64,000 bases of DNA from Planctomycetota bacterium (GTDB taxonomy: Bacteria; Planctomycetota; Planctomycetia; Planctomycetales; Planctomycetaceae), in NCBI GenBank assembly GCA_016872645.1, contig VGZH01000019.1:1-64000 (forward strand). The letters are read 5' to 3'. Below the pieces are notes generated by a model. It was not told the DNA's origin, did no database searches, and saw only the letters and a list, made by a program, of their open reading frames with translations. The first letter of the stretch is position 1, and every line of letters begins with the position of its first letter. Shown piece after piece: positions 19,644-28,535 of the stretch. The position numbers and the translations under genes are program-made.

Positions 19644-21758
19644 TCAATCCGAAGTGCTCCGTCGTCCCGGCCGATAGCCCTGCCCCGGACCATGCCGAGA
19701 CTGCTTCTTGGAAGTCTTCCCCTTCGCTGGAGACGAACCCTTCGGCGGAATCGTGTGGACGAACTCGCCACGGAATTTCGAGTTGGCCTCCCTGCGGCGG
19801 TTCTCCAACGCCTCGCGCGGTGGCTTGTCCGGAATCAGGCTGTCGCAGCCAGAGCCGATCAGGTCTTGCCGACCAGCTTGTTCGAGCGCCCTGCGGACCT
19901 CGAAGTAATTTTCCGGTTTGAAGAACTGCATCAGCGCGCGCTGCAGCTTGCGGTCGCGCAGGTGCTGAGCGACGTAAACCTGCTTCTTGGTGAATGGGTC
20001 GATGCCGGTGTAGTACATCGCCGTCGCGACATCGAACGGAGCCGGAATGAAATCCTGCACTTGGTCCGGGCGATAGCCGTTCCGCTTCAAGAATACAGCG
20101 AGGTCGATCATCGCGTGGAGGTCGCTGCCGGGGTGACTCGCGATGTAGTACGGGATGAGATACTGCGTCTTGCCCGCCTTCTTCGACTCGCGTTCGAACA
20201 CGTCCGCGAACTTATCGAAGTCATCGCTGGCCGGCTTGCGCATCAGGTTAAGAACGCCGGTATCAGAGTGCTCCGGCGCAACCTTCAAGTGTCCGCCGAC
20301 GTGATGCCGAACCAGCTCACGCATGTATTCAGGCGAGCGTCTCGCGAGGTCCATGCGAATGCCGCTGGCGACGAACACCTTCTTGATGCCGGGGACTTCG
20401 CGAGCGTCCTTCATCAGCTTGACCAGCGGCCCGTGATCGGTTCCCAGCAACTTGCAGATCGTCGGATGCACGCACGATTGCCGCCGGCATTTGGCTTCGA
20501 CGTCCGGTCGAGAGCACCGCATCTCGTACATGTTCGCGGTCGGGCCGCCGATGTCGCTGATGACTCCCTTGAACTGCGGGTCGCGGGTCATCGTTTCGAT
20601 CTCGCCAATGACCGAATCGTGGCTGCGCGACTGAATGATCCGTCCCTGATGTGTCGTGATCGAGCAGAACGTGCAACCGCCAAAGCAGCCGCGCATGATC
20701 GTCACCGAGTCCTTGATCATCTCGAACGCGGGGATCTTTTCCGTGTAGCTGGGATGCGGCCGCCGCGTGTACGGCAGCGAGTAGATCGCGTCCATCGCCG
20801 CCTGCGAGATCGGAAAGCTGGGCGGATTACAGATGACCGCTTGCTTGTCGTGAAACTGAATCAACCCGCGCGCGTTGTACGGATTCGTTTCGTTATGAAT
20901 GAGCTTTGTCGCTTCCGCGAATGTTGGTTTATCGGCGCAGACGGCTTCGTAGCTGGGGAGTTGAAGGTCGGCAGTCAGCAGTCGGCCGTTGGCAGAGGAT
21001 GGAGCAGGTTCATCTCCCACTGCCCGCTGCCGACTGCCGACGGCCTCACTTTCCTTGGCTCCCAGCACGTACGCTACGCCGCGCAGGTCTCGCAGTTCAC
21101 GCACCGTTTGGCCGGCATCGAGTCGTCGAGCGATTTCCAAAATCGTCTCCTCGCCCATGCCGAACGCGACGAGGTCTGGCTTTGCGTCGAGCAGAATCGA
21201 GCGACGGACTTTATCGCTCCAGTAGTCGTAGTGAGCCAGTCGTCGCAGTGATGCCTCGACGCCGCCGGCGATGACTGGCACGCCGGAGTACGCTTGGCGA
21301 GCGCGCTGACAGTACGCGAGCGTTGCGCGATCCGGTCGCAGGCCGATGCGGCCACCCGGAGAGTACGCATCATCGTTGCGAACTTTCCGATTGGCGGTGT
21401 AGTGGTTGATCATGGAGTCCATGTTCCCCGCGCTGATTGCGAAGAATAGCCGAGGCTTGCCGAACGTCCGCCAGGCGTCGCACGAATGCCAATCGGGTTG
21501 GCTGACGATTCCGACTCGAAAGCCTGCCGCTTCGAGCACTCGCCCGAGAATCGCCATCGCGAAGCTGGGGTGGTCGATGTAAGCGTCGCCCGTCACGAAC
21601 ACGACGTCGAGTTCATTCCAGCCTCGCTCGCGAGCTTCTGTCATCGTCATCGGCAAGGGGCGCGGACGGCGCGACTTTTCTCCCGCGAGGTGTAATGCGG
21701 CCAAGGGGTCGGCGTCTGGATGCTCGATAATCGGCAGATCAAGTTTCAGAGAGGGCAT
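19644..21758 (-). CDS. YgiQ-family (UPF0313) radical SAM protein
   Basis: This 704-aa protein begins MPSLKLDLPIIEH, followed by the YgiQ N-terminal domain (ELDVVFVTGDAYIDHPSFAM, then RKVRNDDAYSPGG and RPDRATLAYCQRAR). The radical SAM core has the cluster motif MRGCFGGCTFCSITTHQGR (three cysteines in CxxxCxxC) and later DIGGPTANMYEMRCS. The basic C-terminal tail (KGKTSKKQSRHGPGQGY) may bind nucleic acid or be disordered. The biochemical role of YgiQ is not settled. About 30 residues (near GDEPAPSSANGRLLTADLQL) break the conserved sequence between YVLGAKE and LPSYEAV; they are encoded by an inverted heptamer array, an in-frame insertion. The ATG at 21758 gives the usual family start; the longer frame to 21893 adds unlikely residues. 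It is divergent from the HD-domain gene. Confidence 0.92.
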   Translation of the reverse strand: MPSLKLDLPIIEHPDADPLAALHLAGEKSRRPRPLPMTMTEARERGWNELDVVFVTGDAYIDHPSFAMAILGRVLEAAGFRVGIVSQPDWHSCDAWRTFGKPRLFFAISAGNMDSMINHYTANRKVRNDDAYSPGGRIGLRPDRATLAYCQRARQAYSGVPVIAGGVEASLRRLAHYDYWSDKVRRSILLDAKPDLVAFGMGEETILEIARRLDAGQTVRELRDLRGVAYVLGAKESEAVGSRQRAVGDEPAPSSANGRLLTADLQLPSYEAVCADKPTFAEATKLIHNETNPYNARGLIQFHDKQAVICNPPSFPISQAAMDAIYSLPYTRRPHPSYTEKIPAFEMIKDSVTIMRGCFGGCTFCSITTHQGRIIQSRSHDSVIGEIETMTRDPQFKGVISDIGGPTANMYEMRCSRPDVEAKCRRQSCVHPTICKLLGTDHGPLVKLMKDAREVPGIKKVFVASGIRMDLARRSPEYMRELVRHHVGGHLKVAPEHSDTGVLNLMRKPASDDFDKFADVFERESKKAGKTQYLIPYYIASHPGSDLHAMIDLAVFLKRNGYRPDQVQDFIPAPFDVATAMYYTGIDPFTKKQVYVAQHLRDRKLQRALMQFFKPENYFEVRRALEQAGRQDLIGSGCDSLIPDKPPREALENRRREANSKFRGEFVHTIPPKGSSPAKGKTSKKQSRHGPGQGYRPGRRSTSD
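20967..21045. repeat. Inverted heptamer-array element inside a coding region, unit GTCGGCA (locus D)
   Basis: The left arm 20967-20994 reads GTCGGCA, GTCAGCA, GTCGGCC, GTTGGCA. The right arm 21018-21045 reads CACTGCC, CGCTGCC, GACTGCC, GACGGCC. The arms are reverse-complementary with few mismatches and a loop of about 23 bp. The element lies within the YgiQ-family gene and preserves its frame. Confidence 0.85.
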
Positions 21759-21901
21759 AGGCCCGCCAGTGTATGAAGCGACCTTCAGGACCGCATGGCC
21801 GCACTCGCCGGAATCAGTCGAGTTGCCAAAGTCCGTTCGCGTCGTATGATGTTTAGCAGCCCGGTGCCGCTTGGAGGGGCTTGATTTCGGCACATTGCTT
21901 C

Positions 21902-23092
21902 ATGTCGCACGACAAATCGCTGGAGAACGTGGATGAGACGTTCGATCCCGAACCGCAATCAGAGGGACGGGACCGCTTCGCTCGTACCCGCGGCAACGAA
22001 AAACTGCGGCGGCAGATCGTCTTCGAGGCCGCTCGGCTGATGTATCGCCGCGAAGAGAAAGAGTATTACCGAGCCAAGCTCAAGGCCGCGCGAGCCATCT
22101 GCCAAGGCTGGGTGAAGCCCTCCGACTTGCCGAGCAACTCCGAAATCCGCGACGAGATTCAGCGGATGGCGTTTCTTTTCGAGGGAGATTCGCGGCACGA
22201 CCACCTGCGCGAGATGCGCATCGAAGCCTTGCGGCTGATGCGGCTGCTGTCGGCGTTTAAGCCGAAGCTGATCGGCAGCACGTTGACCGGTCATGTGCGG
22301 CACGGCTCGGACATCGATCTGCACGTCTTCACGTCGAGCGCCGAATCGGTCGCGATGGTGCTCGATCAGGAAGGGATGACGTTCGACATTGAGAGCAAGC
22401 GCGTCAACAAGCACGGCGCGGAACGAGTCTTCACGCACATCCACATCCAAGACCGGTTCCCGATTGAACTGACACTTTACCCGGTCGAAAAGCTGGCCTA
22501 CGTCTTCAAGAGTTCGATCACCGGCAAAGCGATCGAACGCGTGTCGCTGGCCGAGTTCGAGCAACTGCTCCGCAACGAGTATCCCGACATCGAACTCGAC
22601 AACGAAGTGCTTGAGGCCGAGAGCAAGGTCGATCGCTTCCAGGTCTTTCGCTCGCTGCTGCTGCCGCTGGAGGGAGTCGGCCAGTCGAAGAAGCATCACC
22701 CGGAAGGAGACGTGCTGTATCACAGCCTGCAAGTCTTTGAGCTGGCTCGTGACGAGTTGCCCTACGACGAGGAGTTCCTGCTGGCCGCTCTGCTGCACGA
22801 CGTCGGCAAGGGACTTGATCCGGAGAATCACGTCGCTGCCGCGCTAGACGCATTGAGTGACGTCATCACGCCGCGCACGGCGTGGTTCATCGAACACCAC
22901 ATGGAGGCGCACCTTGTGGCCGACGGCACGCTTGGCTTCCGCGCGAGACAACGACTGCGCGAGTCGCCTGACTTCGACGAGTTGATGCTGCTCCAAAAAT
23001 GCGATCGAGGTGGCCGAGTCCGCGGTATGCAGGTCATGGAAGTCGATGAGGCACTCGATTTCCTGCGAGAACTGGCGCGGATGAATGGATAA
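21902..23092 (+). CDS. Nucleotidyltransferase-HD domain protein
   Basis: This 396-aa protein joins two catalytic folds. Residues about 95-190 contain the polymerase-beta nucleotidyltransferase signature (LIGSTLTGHVRHGSDIDLHV), with the GS and DxD residues in place and a third acidic position in FPIELTLY. Residues about 260-390 form an HD domain with YHSLQVFELA, LAALLHDVGKG and WFIEHHMEAH, ending CDRGGR. Similar pairings occur in CCA-adding enzymes and in nucleotide-signalling or nucleotidase proteins, but the CCA-enzyme RNA-binding region is not recognisable, so the substrate is open. The ATG at 21902 is preferred. The GGAGGGG at 21873-21879 is 22 bp away and only 1 bp from an alternative TTG at 21881. 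The gene converges on truA with 25 bp between stops. Confidence 0.8.
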   Translation: MSHDKSLENVDETFDPEPQSEGRDRFARTRGNEKLRRQIVFEAARLMYRREEKEYYRAKLKAARAICQGWVKPSDLPSNSEIRDEIQRMAFLFEGDSRHDHLREMRIEALRLMRLLSAFKPKLIGSTLTGHVRHGSDIDLHVFTSSAESVAMVLDQEGMTFDIESKRVNKHGAERVFTHIHIQDRFPIELTLYPVEKLAYVFKSSITGKAIERVSLAEFEQLLRNEYPDIELDNEVLEAESKVDRFQVFRSLLLPLEGVGQSKKHHPEGDVLYHSLQVFELARDELPYDEEFLLAALLHDVGKGLDPENHVAAALDALSDVITPRTAWFIEHHMEAHLVADGTLGFRARQRLRESPDFDELMLLQKCDRGGRVRGMQVMEVDEALDFLRELARMNG

Positions 23093-23117
23093 GCCACGTC
23101 CCATCAAAGTAGAACAG

Positions 23118-24023
23118 TCATTCGATGACCGGGATTCGATTCATGGAGTAACTGGTTGAGTTGGTCGGCGCGTCCGCAGTGTCACGGTCCGCGCCCCCGT
23201 ATTCCACGCTGACCATGTACAATCCGTGAGCGGGTGCCGTCTCGCCAGCGAGCGTGCGGTCCTGATCGTTGATGATCCGGCGAAGATCACTTGGCTGCCA
23301 GTAGCCTCGGCCAACGCGAATCAGCGTTCCGGCAATCGATCGGACCATGTTGTAGAGAAAACCGTCGGCAGCGATGTCAATCCACAGGAACTCGTGACCA
23401 GGAGCCACGACGGGCGTGACGGGCATCTTGGCCGAGCGGTACGGTTTCGATTCGCTCGGCTCGGGATACCCGAAGATCGGCCAACCAGTCTGGCGAGTGA
23501 CCGAACAGCGGAGCACTGTTCGCACGCTGGTCGCCTTGTTTGGCCAGCGGCTCTCGAAGCATCGGAAGTCGTGCGTCCCCAGCAACTCTTGAGCCGCCGT
23601 CTGCATCGCCTCGGCGTTGAGCGTGACGTGGTAGTGGTAGGCGTATCGCTTCGAAAAGGGATTCGGCAGCTTCGAATTCCAAATCACGTAGCGGTAGTGC
23701 TTCGACTTCGCCGAGTACGTCGCGTGAAAGTCGAGCGGCACCTCCTCGATCTCGCGCACGAGGATGTCTTCCGGCAGGATGTCGTGCAAAGCGGCGCGCA
23801 AGCCAAGGCAGGGAATCGAGGTGTTCGTCAGCAGGCTGCAAACTTGTCCGAGTGCATGGACACCCGAATCGGTGCGACCGGCTACGACCAGTTTGCTTGA
23901 TTCACCGGTCAGCTTTGAGATCGCCCGTTCGAGTACTTCCTGAATCGCTCGTCCGTTGGTTTGCGTCTGCCAGCCGACGTAGTCCGTCCCGTCGTAAGCC
24001 AGCGTGAGCTTCAGATTCCTCAT
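23118..24023 (-). CDS. truA: tRNA pseudouridine(38-40) synthase TruA
   Basis: This 301-aa protein starts MRNLKLTLAYDGTDYVGWQT, the standard TruA opening. The catalytic aspartate lies in LVVAGRTDSGVHALGQV. Later blocks are ATYSAKSKHYRYVIWN, LLGTHDFRCFES and DIAADGFLYNMVRSIAGTLI. The enzyme isomerises uridines 38-40 in the tRNA anticodon arm. Residues near 205-225 (PEPSESKPYRSAKMPVTPVV) form an insertion relative to shorter TruA proteins. Its start overlaps the MFS-carrier stop by 4 bp (ATGA at 24020-24023), so translation of the two is coupled; the functional link is unclear. Confidence 0.95.
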   Translation of the reverse strand: MRNLKLTLAYDGTDYVGWQTQTNGRAIQEVLERAISKLTGESSKLVVAGRTDSGVHALGQVCSLLTNTSIPCLGLRAALHDILPEDILVREIEEVPLDFHATYSAKSKHYRYVIWNSKLPNPFSKRYAYHYHVTLNAEAMQTAAQELLGTHDFRCFESRWPNKATSVRTVLRCSVTRQTGWPIFGYPEPSESKPYRSAKMPVTPVVAPGHEFLWIDIAADGFLYNMVRSIAGTLIRVGRGYWQPSDLRRIINDQDRTLAGETAPAHGLYMVSVEYGGADRDTADAPTNSTSYSMNRIPVIE

Positions 24024-25714
24024 TTCGCCGCCTCGACCCAATGATGCCTCGGATCGACCGGCCGCACTAGCCAATTGGCCACGAAGGCGATCGCCAGCAA
24101 TCCGGCCATTGTCAGCATTGTGCTGCTGTACAGCGTGCTCGATGGATCGACGGTCCTCGCCGGAGCGAGTGCCATCAGCTTTGGCAGCGTCACCGACTTC
24201 TTGGCGATCAGTGCCGGCAGTTCAGTCAGCGTTGCTCCGAATGTGTTCTCGAACAGCGCGGGATCAATCTTAAACGCGAGATCCGATAACGCAGTTCGCA
24301 ACGAACGGTCTCGCAGATACGTGATTGCAACAGGGCCGAGTACGCCGGCGGTGCTCCATGCGGTGAGCAGCCGGCCGTGAATTGCTCCGACGTGCTTCGT
24401 GCCGAACAGGTCCGACAGATATGCCGGGATCGCCGCAAAGCCGCCGCCGTACATCGTGAAGATGACCATCGAGACCGCATAAAACGCGATCAACCATTGC
24501 ACCGCTGGCTGCTGACCTTGCTCGTAGGCGATGAACGGGATCGAGGCGTACAACAATGTTCCCAGCGCGAAAAAGATTGCGTAGGTTCGTTGCCGGCCCA
24601 GATAATCCGAAGCCGTGGACCAACCGAATCGACCGACCATGTTGAAGACGCTCGTCATCAACACGAACGTCGCCGCAAAGCTGCTCGTGACGATCGTCGG
24701 CAGCGTCGTTCCAAAGATTTCGCCCATCATCGTCTTAGCCACGCCGAGCACTCCGATACCGGCAGTGACGTTAAAGCAAAGCACGATCCACAAGAGATAA
24801 AACTGCGGCGTCTTGATCGCCGCATCGGGCGAGACGTTGTGTGACGTGATCATCGATCCCGCCTGCCCCTCGACCGGTGGAGCCCAACCGGCCGGCTTCC
24901 AATCCGCTGACGGCAGCCGATACGAAAACGCTGCGATCAGCATCACGACGAAGTATGCCAGCCCCAGAGTGAAGAAGGTCTCGGCGACTCCCGTTCGTCC
25001 GGTGCCGACGACGTACACCCCCTCGTTCCCCTTGACCAGCATCTGCGAGATTTCGTTCTTGCCGACCACCACGACTTCACGCGATTGCCCATCGACGTTG
25101 GCGAATCGCCGGCCGGATTCCGTCTTGAGTTCGACCGATTGGACCGTGCCGACATACTGCGGTGGCTCATAGTACGACTCCATCAGCCATTCTTTCAGTG
25201 GAGCTCCGATGATCGCTCCGCCGCCGAAGCCCATGATTGCCAAGCCGGTCGCCATGCCGCGCCGGTCGGGAAACCATTTGATGAGCGTGCTCACTGGCGA
25301 AACGTAACCGAGTCCCAAACCAATCCCGCCAATGACGCCATATCCGAGGTACAGAATCCACAACTGGTGTGTCAGGATGCCGACACCACCAATCAGAAAC
25401 CCGCCACCCCAACAGCAGGCCGAAACGGAACCGACCAGCCTCGCCCCGACTCGTTCGAGCCATTTTCCCGCGACCGCCGCCGACAGACCCAGACACACGA
25501 TCGCGACTGTGAAAATCCAAGTGACTTGCGACAGTGTCCAATCATCCGCCGCGCTGGCGACCACGCCGTGCAGTTTCATCAGCGGCGGATTAAAGATGCT
25601 CCAGGCATAGACCGACCCGATACAAAGATGGATCGCAACCGATGCGGGAGGAACTCGCCACCGGTTGAACCCCGGCGGAGCGATGATCCGATCTTTGGTG
25701 AAGAGGTTCGGCAT
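24020..25714 (-). CDS. OFA-family MFS transporter (oxalate/formate antiporter-like)
   Basis: This 564-aa membrane protein resembles the OFA branch of the major facilitator superfamily. The opening FNRWRVPPASVAIHLCIGSV runs into helix 1 (YAWSIFNPPL), and the loop motif KWFPDRRGMATGLAIMGFGG is characteristic. About 12 hydrophobic helices are visible. A hydrophilic segment of about 60 residues (near GRRFANVDGQSREVVVVGKN) lies in the first half of the protein, and another of about 50 residues precedes the last helix (FKIDPALFENTFGATLTELP). The family includes oxalate/formate and other monocarboxylate exchangers; the substrate here cannot be read from sequence. The gene precedes truA with a 4-bp overlap. 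Confidence 0.88.
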   Translation of the reverse strand: MPNLFTKDRIIAPPGFNRWRVPPASVAIHLCIGSVYAWSIFNPPLMKLHGVVASAADDWTLSQVTWIFTVAIVCLGLSAAVAGKWLERVGARLVGSVSACCWGGGFLIGGVGILTHQLWILYLGYGVIGGIGLGLGYVSPVSTLIKWFPDRRGMATGLAIMGFGGGAIIGAPLKEWLMESYYEPPQYVGTVQSVELKTESGRRFANVDGQSREVVVVGKNEISQMLVKGNEGVYVVGTGRTGVAETFFTLGLAYFVVMLIAAFSYRLPSADWKPAGWAPPVEGQAGSMITSHNVSPDAAIKTPQFYLLWIVLCFNVTAGIGVLGVAKTMMGEIFGTTLPTIVTSSFAATFVLMTSVFNMVGRFGWSTASDYLGRQRTYAIFFALGTLLYASIPFIAYEQGQQPAVQWLIAFYAVSMVIFTMYGGGFAAIPAYLSDLFGTKHVGAIHGRLLTAWSTAGVLGPVAITYLRDRSLRTALSDLAFKIDPALFENTFGATLTELPALIAKKSVTLPKLMALAPARTVDPSSTLYSSTMLTMAGLLAIAFVANWLVRPVDPRHHWVEAAK

Positions 25715-25733
25715 GAGCTCGTGTCAACGGATT

Positions 25734-25825
25734 GAGTGCAAAGTGCAGACTGCAAAGTGAAGAATGTCGAACCAGCAGTCTTGCCTCAGTCCTGATTTTC
25801 CACTTTGCCGTCTGTACTTTTCACT
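25734..25825. repeat. Inverted heptamer-array element, unit AAGTGCA (locus F)
   Basis: The left arm 25734-25761 reads GAGTGCA, AAGTGCA, GACTGCA, AAGTGAA. The right arm 25798-25825 reads TTCCACT, TTGCCGT, CTGTACT, TTTCACT. The arms are imperfectly complementary. It lies in the 130-bp gap between the MFS gene start and the FG-GAP gene stop, so it could also act on transcription of either. Confidence 0.8.
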
Positions 25826-25844
25826 GAATTGCGGCGCTGCGGTG

Positions 25845-27089
25845 TTAACGCTTCTGCAGCAGCACGTTGGTCCCCTTCTTGTTGCTCAGCACGATGTCGA
25901 GCAGTTTGTCGCCGTTAAAGTCACCGACGAAGAACTGCGTGCCGACGCCGGTGTCGGTGCCGGCTTCGATCTTGTGCTTGATGAACTTCGGCGGTTGTCC
26001 GGCGGACTTTTTGATCTCGTACCAGACCATCACGACTTCGCCCTTCGGATCGGGATCGCCGCCGGAGCCGTGAGCGTAGAACCGCTTGCCGGTGATCAGG
26101 TCTTTGACGCCGTCGCCGTTCACATCCTGGTAGTGCAGCGCGTGAGTCTGGGAAAACGTGTCGTCGATGACGTGCTGCTTGAACTTGGGATCGGGTGAAC
26201 CGCCGACGTTTTCGAACCACCACACGCCGATGTGATGCGCGGCGCTCATCAGGATGTCGTTGTCGCCGTCGCCGTCGAGATCATCGACATAAATGTCCGC
26301 CGCCGTCTCTGGATCGGGACCGCTGCCATCTCCCTTGAGAATGTGTTTGTGAAATGTCCAAGGTCCGTCGTTGAGTTTGGCCGGCTGCTCCCACCAACCG
26401 TGGGGGATGACGATGTCCTTCCGGCCGTCTTTGTTCACGTCACCGAGGCCGAGGCCGTGGTAGTAGCGATGCCCCAATTTCGGCCCCAGTTTCTCGCCGC
26501 TGACTTGCGTGTAGGTCCACTTTTTCGTGGCCTCTCCCGGCGATGGGATTTCCAGATAGCCCATCATCTGCTCGGTCTCGGAACTCATGATGAGTTCCGG
26601 CTTGCCGTCGCCGGTGATGTCCAGGAACTGCGGAGTTTCATTCGCCGCGCTGTGCCAGATTTCATACTTGTTCCAAGGGCCGGTTTTGCCCTGCGGGTTC
26701 TCGAACCAGTGGCATGGGACACCGGGAAAGCCGATGACGATGACATCTTGCCAACCGTCGCCGCTGATGTCGTAGGCCCAGACCGCGAAGTTGTTGCTGT
26801 AGGCTCCGTCGGCGATGTAACGCCGGATCCCTTCGGAGCGAAGCGGGTGCATCGTCCAGTTTCCGGACTGCAATATTTTCAAATCGCCGGGCTGTTCGTA
26901 CCACGCCTCGCCGTTGATCAGGTCCATGCGGCCGTCTTTGTTGATGTCCGCCACCGCGACCCCTTCCGCTCGGAAGATCTCTTCGAGCTTGATTCGCTCC
27001 CATTTCACTGGCGTGTCCTCCGCCGAGGCCGATGTCAGCAGAGTCAATATGCAGCAACACAAAGCGATACAAGCAGCCAATCGACGCAT
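25845..27089 (-). CDS. Secreted FG-GAP/VCBS repeat protein
   Basis: This 414-aa protein has a signal peptide (MRRLAACIALCCCILTLLTS, cleaved near ASA-ED). At least six calcium-loop repeats of the FG-GAP type follow: VADINKDGRMDLINGE, YDISGDGWQDVIVIGF, LDITGDGKPELIMSSE, DVNKDGRKDIVIPH, DDLDGDGDNDILMSA, QDVNGDGVKDLITGK and GDFNGDKLLDIVLSNK. These form an integrin-like beta-propeller with Ca2+-binding DxDGxxD loops. Several W-rich blade tips (EAWYEQPGD, GWWEQPAK, VWWFENVG) are repeated. Such proteins are abundant in planctomycetes and may bind carbohydrate or protein outside the cytoplasm; the partner is unknown. The ATG at 27089 starts the signal peptide; a longer frame reaches 27374 but lacks coding character. 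Confidence 0.88.
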   Translation of the reverse strand: MRRLAACIALCCCILTLLTSASAEDTPVKWERIKLEEIFRAEGVAVADINKDGRMDLINGEAWYEQPGDLKILQSGNWTMHPLRSEGIRRYIADGAYSNNFAVWAYDISGDGWQDVIVIGFPGVPCHWFENPQGKTGPWNKYEIWHSAANETPQFLDITGDGKPELIMSSETEQMMGYLEIPSPGEATKKWTYTQVSGEKLGPKLGHRYYHGLGLGDVNKDGRKDIVIPHGWWEQPAKLNDGPWTFHKHILKGDGSGPDPETAADIYVDDLDGDGDNDILMSAAHHIGVWWFENVGGSPDPKFKQHVIDDTFSQTHALHYQDVNGDGVKDLITGKRFYAHGSGGDPDPKGEVVMVWYEIKKSAGQPPKFIKHKIEAGTDTGVGTQFFVGDFNGDKLLDIVLSNKKGTNVLLQKR

Positions 27090-27392
27090 GATTTGTTCCC
27101 TCTCAAGGCGATAAACGAACCGCAAACGGAGAAGACAGTGTATCGGTCGATCAGACAACGTCCACAAAGCCGCTTGGTTGTGAATTCCGCAGTCATCCGT
27201 TGATTCACTATTGCCGCTCCGACGCACAATCGCTCTGAAAAGTTTTTGAAAAGAACAAGCGGAGATAAAAGCAAAGCGGAGGCCACGTCCAGCCGACAGC
27301 GGTTGCGAACAAAAAACCGCAAATGCGACAGTCTTGATCGGGTCGGATGTTGTCGTTCGGCAACATGTCGCCAAAAAGCGACATGCATTCGC
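27090..27392. other. Intergenic region without a recognisable gene
   Basis: These 303 bp separate two minus-strand genes. Nothing gene-like is seen on either strand apart from short overlapping frames with no family resemblance. The right end holds the hairpin at 27364-27385. A promoter for the FG-GAP gene presumably lies here but no strong box pair stands out. Confidence 0.5.
27364..27385 (-). terminator. Possible terminator hairpin CATGTCGC-CAAAAA-GCGACATG
   Basis: An exact 8-bp stem with a 6-base loop lies 8 bp beyond the stop of the serine hydrolase gene on its strand. No T-run follows the stem, so an intrinsic terminator is only a possibility; a 3' mRNA-end structure is the alternative. 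Confidence 0.4.
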
Positions 27393-28535
27393 TCACACAA
27401 ACGACGCGACGATCGCATTCGACAGCCGCTGAAACGTCACTTGGTTTTCACCGAGCGGCTGCGTTGTCAGCACCAGTGCGAAGGAGTTGCTCTCCGGATC
27501 GATCCACAGCATCGTGCCGGTGGAACCCCAATGGCCGAACGTCGCTGGGCTGACGAGGTCGCCAAACGAGCTTGAGTGATTCATCCACTGCAATCGCCAG
27601 CCGAATCCCCACGGCCGAAAGCGGCGATCTTCGTCTGGGACATCCTTCATCGGCGCGAGCTGGTTGCGAGTCGCTTCGACCACCGTCGCCGGTGCAAGGA
27701 GCTGCTTCTCCGCGATGCGGCCGCCAGTCAACATTAATTGTGCGAACTGTCCCAAGTCCCACGGCGTCGTCAAAAGTCCGCCCCACGGTGCTCCGAACTG
27801 TCGCCAGTAACGGCTATTCCAATTCCAATCGGTCGTATCCGCTTGATCGGCGGCGACCCTGAGTTCGGCGATGCGATCGACCGTCGGATTCATTCCCGCG
27901 AACCATTCATCCGGCGCACCGAGTTGCGTGTCCTTCATGCCCAGCGGCTCAAAGAACTCGCGCCGCAGAAATTGATTGCAACTCATGCCGGACAACTTTT
28001 CGATGATCGCGCCGAGCACTGCAATCCCCATGCTCTGGTACTGTACCGAGCGTCCGGGTGGAAAGTCCGGTGTCAGCTCGCAGGTGCCTGTGACAAACGC
28101 CGAGCGTGCTGAGTGCTGCTTTCGCAATTCGGTGTTGCTCGGCAGCATGTCCGGCAGTCCGGATGTGTGCGTCAGCAGATGTCGGATCGTTGTCCCATGT
28201 TTGCCGCCTTTGCCGAACTCCGGCAGAAACTCGGTCACTCGGTCGTTGAGCGTCAACTTCCCGCGCTCGATCAGCAGCATCACCCCCATCGCGACGATCG
28301 GCTTGGTGATCGATGCGATCAGAAAAATTGCATCCTGCCGCACCTTGGCTGAGTTCACCGCCACACGTTGCCTGCCGAACAACTGCGGTCCCGGCGAATG
28401 CCCGTTCCGAGCCACAAGCAGTCCCACCGCCGGCGCGACATCTCGATCGGCCCATTCGCGAGCGATTTCCAACGCGGTGTTCCAGCGAGTCGGTTCCAAA
28501 CCACATTGCTCTACGGGAGCTTTCGTCAGCATCAC
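27393..28535 (-). CDS. Beta-lactamase-fold serine hydrolase (class C/esterase-like)
   Basis: This 380-aa protein belongs to the serine beta-lactamase-like/penicillin-binding family. The nucleophile motif SxxK is SITK within IFLIASITKPIVAMGVML, and HTSGLPDML follows. The second motif is Tyr-Gln-Ser (VQYQSMGIAVLG), which is YxS instead of the YxN of AmpC and resembles EstB-type esterases. The third motif is HWG (FGHWGSTGTMLW), replacing KTG. No signal peptide is visible, so it is probably cytoplasmic. The substrate may be an ester or peptide; antibiotic resistance is not implied. The ATG at 28535 overlaps the STAS gene stop (ATGA), giving translational coupling; a second ATG follows at once. 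Confidence 0.85.
   Translation of the reverse strand: MMLTKAPVEQCGLEPTRWNTALEIAREWADRDVAPAVGLLVARNGHSPGPQLFGRQRVAVNSAKVRQDAIFLIASITKPIVAMGVMLLIERGKLTLNDRVTEFLPEFGKGGKHGTTIRHLLTHTSGLPDMLPSNTELRKQHSARSAFVTGTCELTPDFPPGRSVQYQSMGIAVLGAIIEKLSGMSCNQFLRREFFEPLGMKDTQLGAPDEWFAGMNPTVDRIAELRVAADQADTTDWNWNSRYWRQFGAPWGGLLTTPWDLGQFAQLMLTGGRIAEKQLLAPATVVEATRNQLAPMKDVPDEDRRFRPWGFGWRLQWMNHSSSFGDLVSPATFGHWGSTGTMLWIDPESNSFALVLTTQPLGENQVTFQRLSNAIVASFV

Noticed and set aside
19578-21251. 557-codon plus-strand frame opposite the YgiQ-family gene
   Set aside because: Shadow frame without recognisable domains.
27393-28535. Antibiotic-resistance beta-lactamase
   Set aside because: The motifs (YxS, HWG) and lack of a signal peptide fit an esterase-like hydrolase better.
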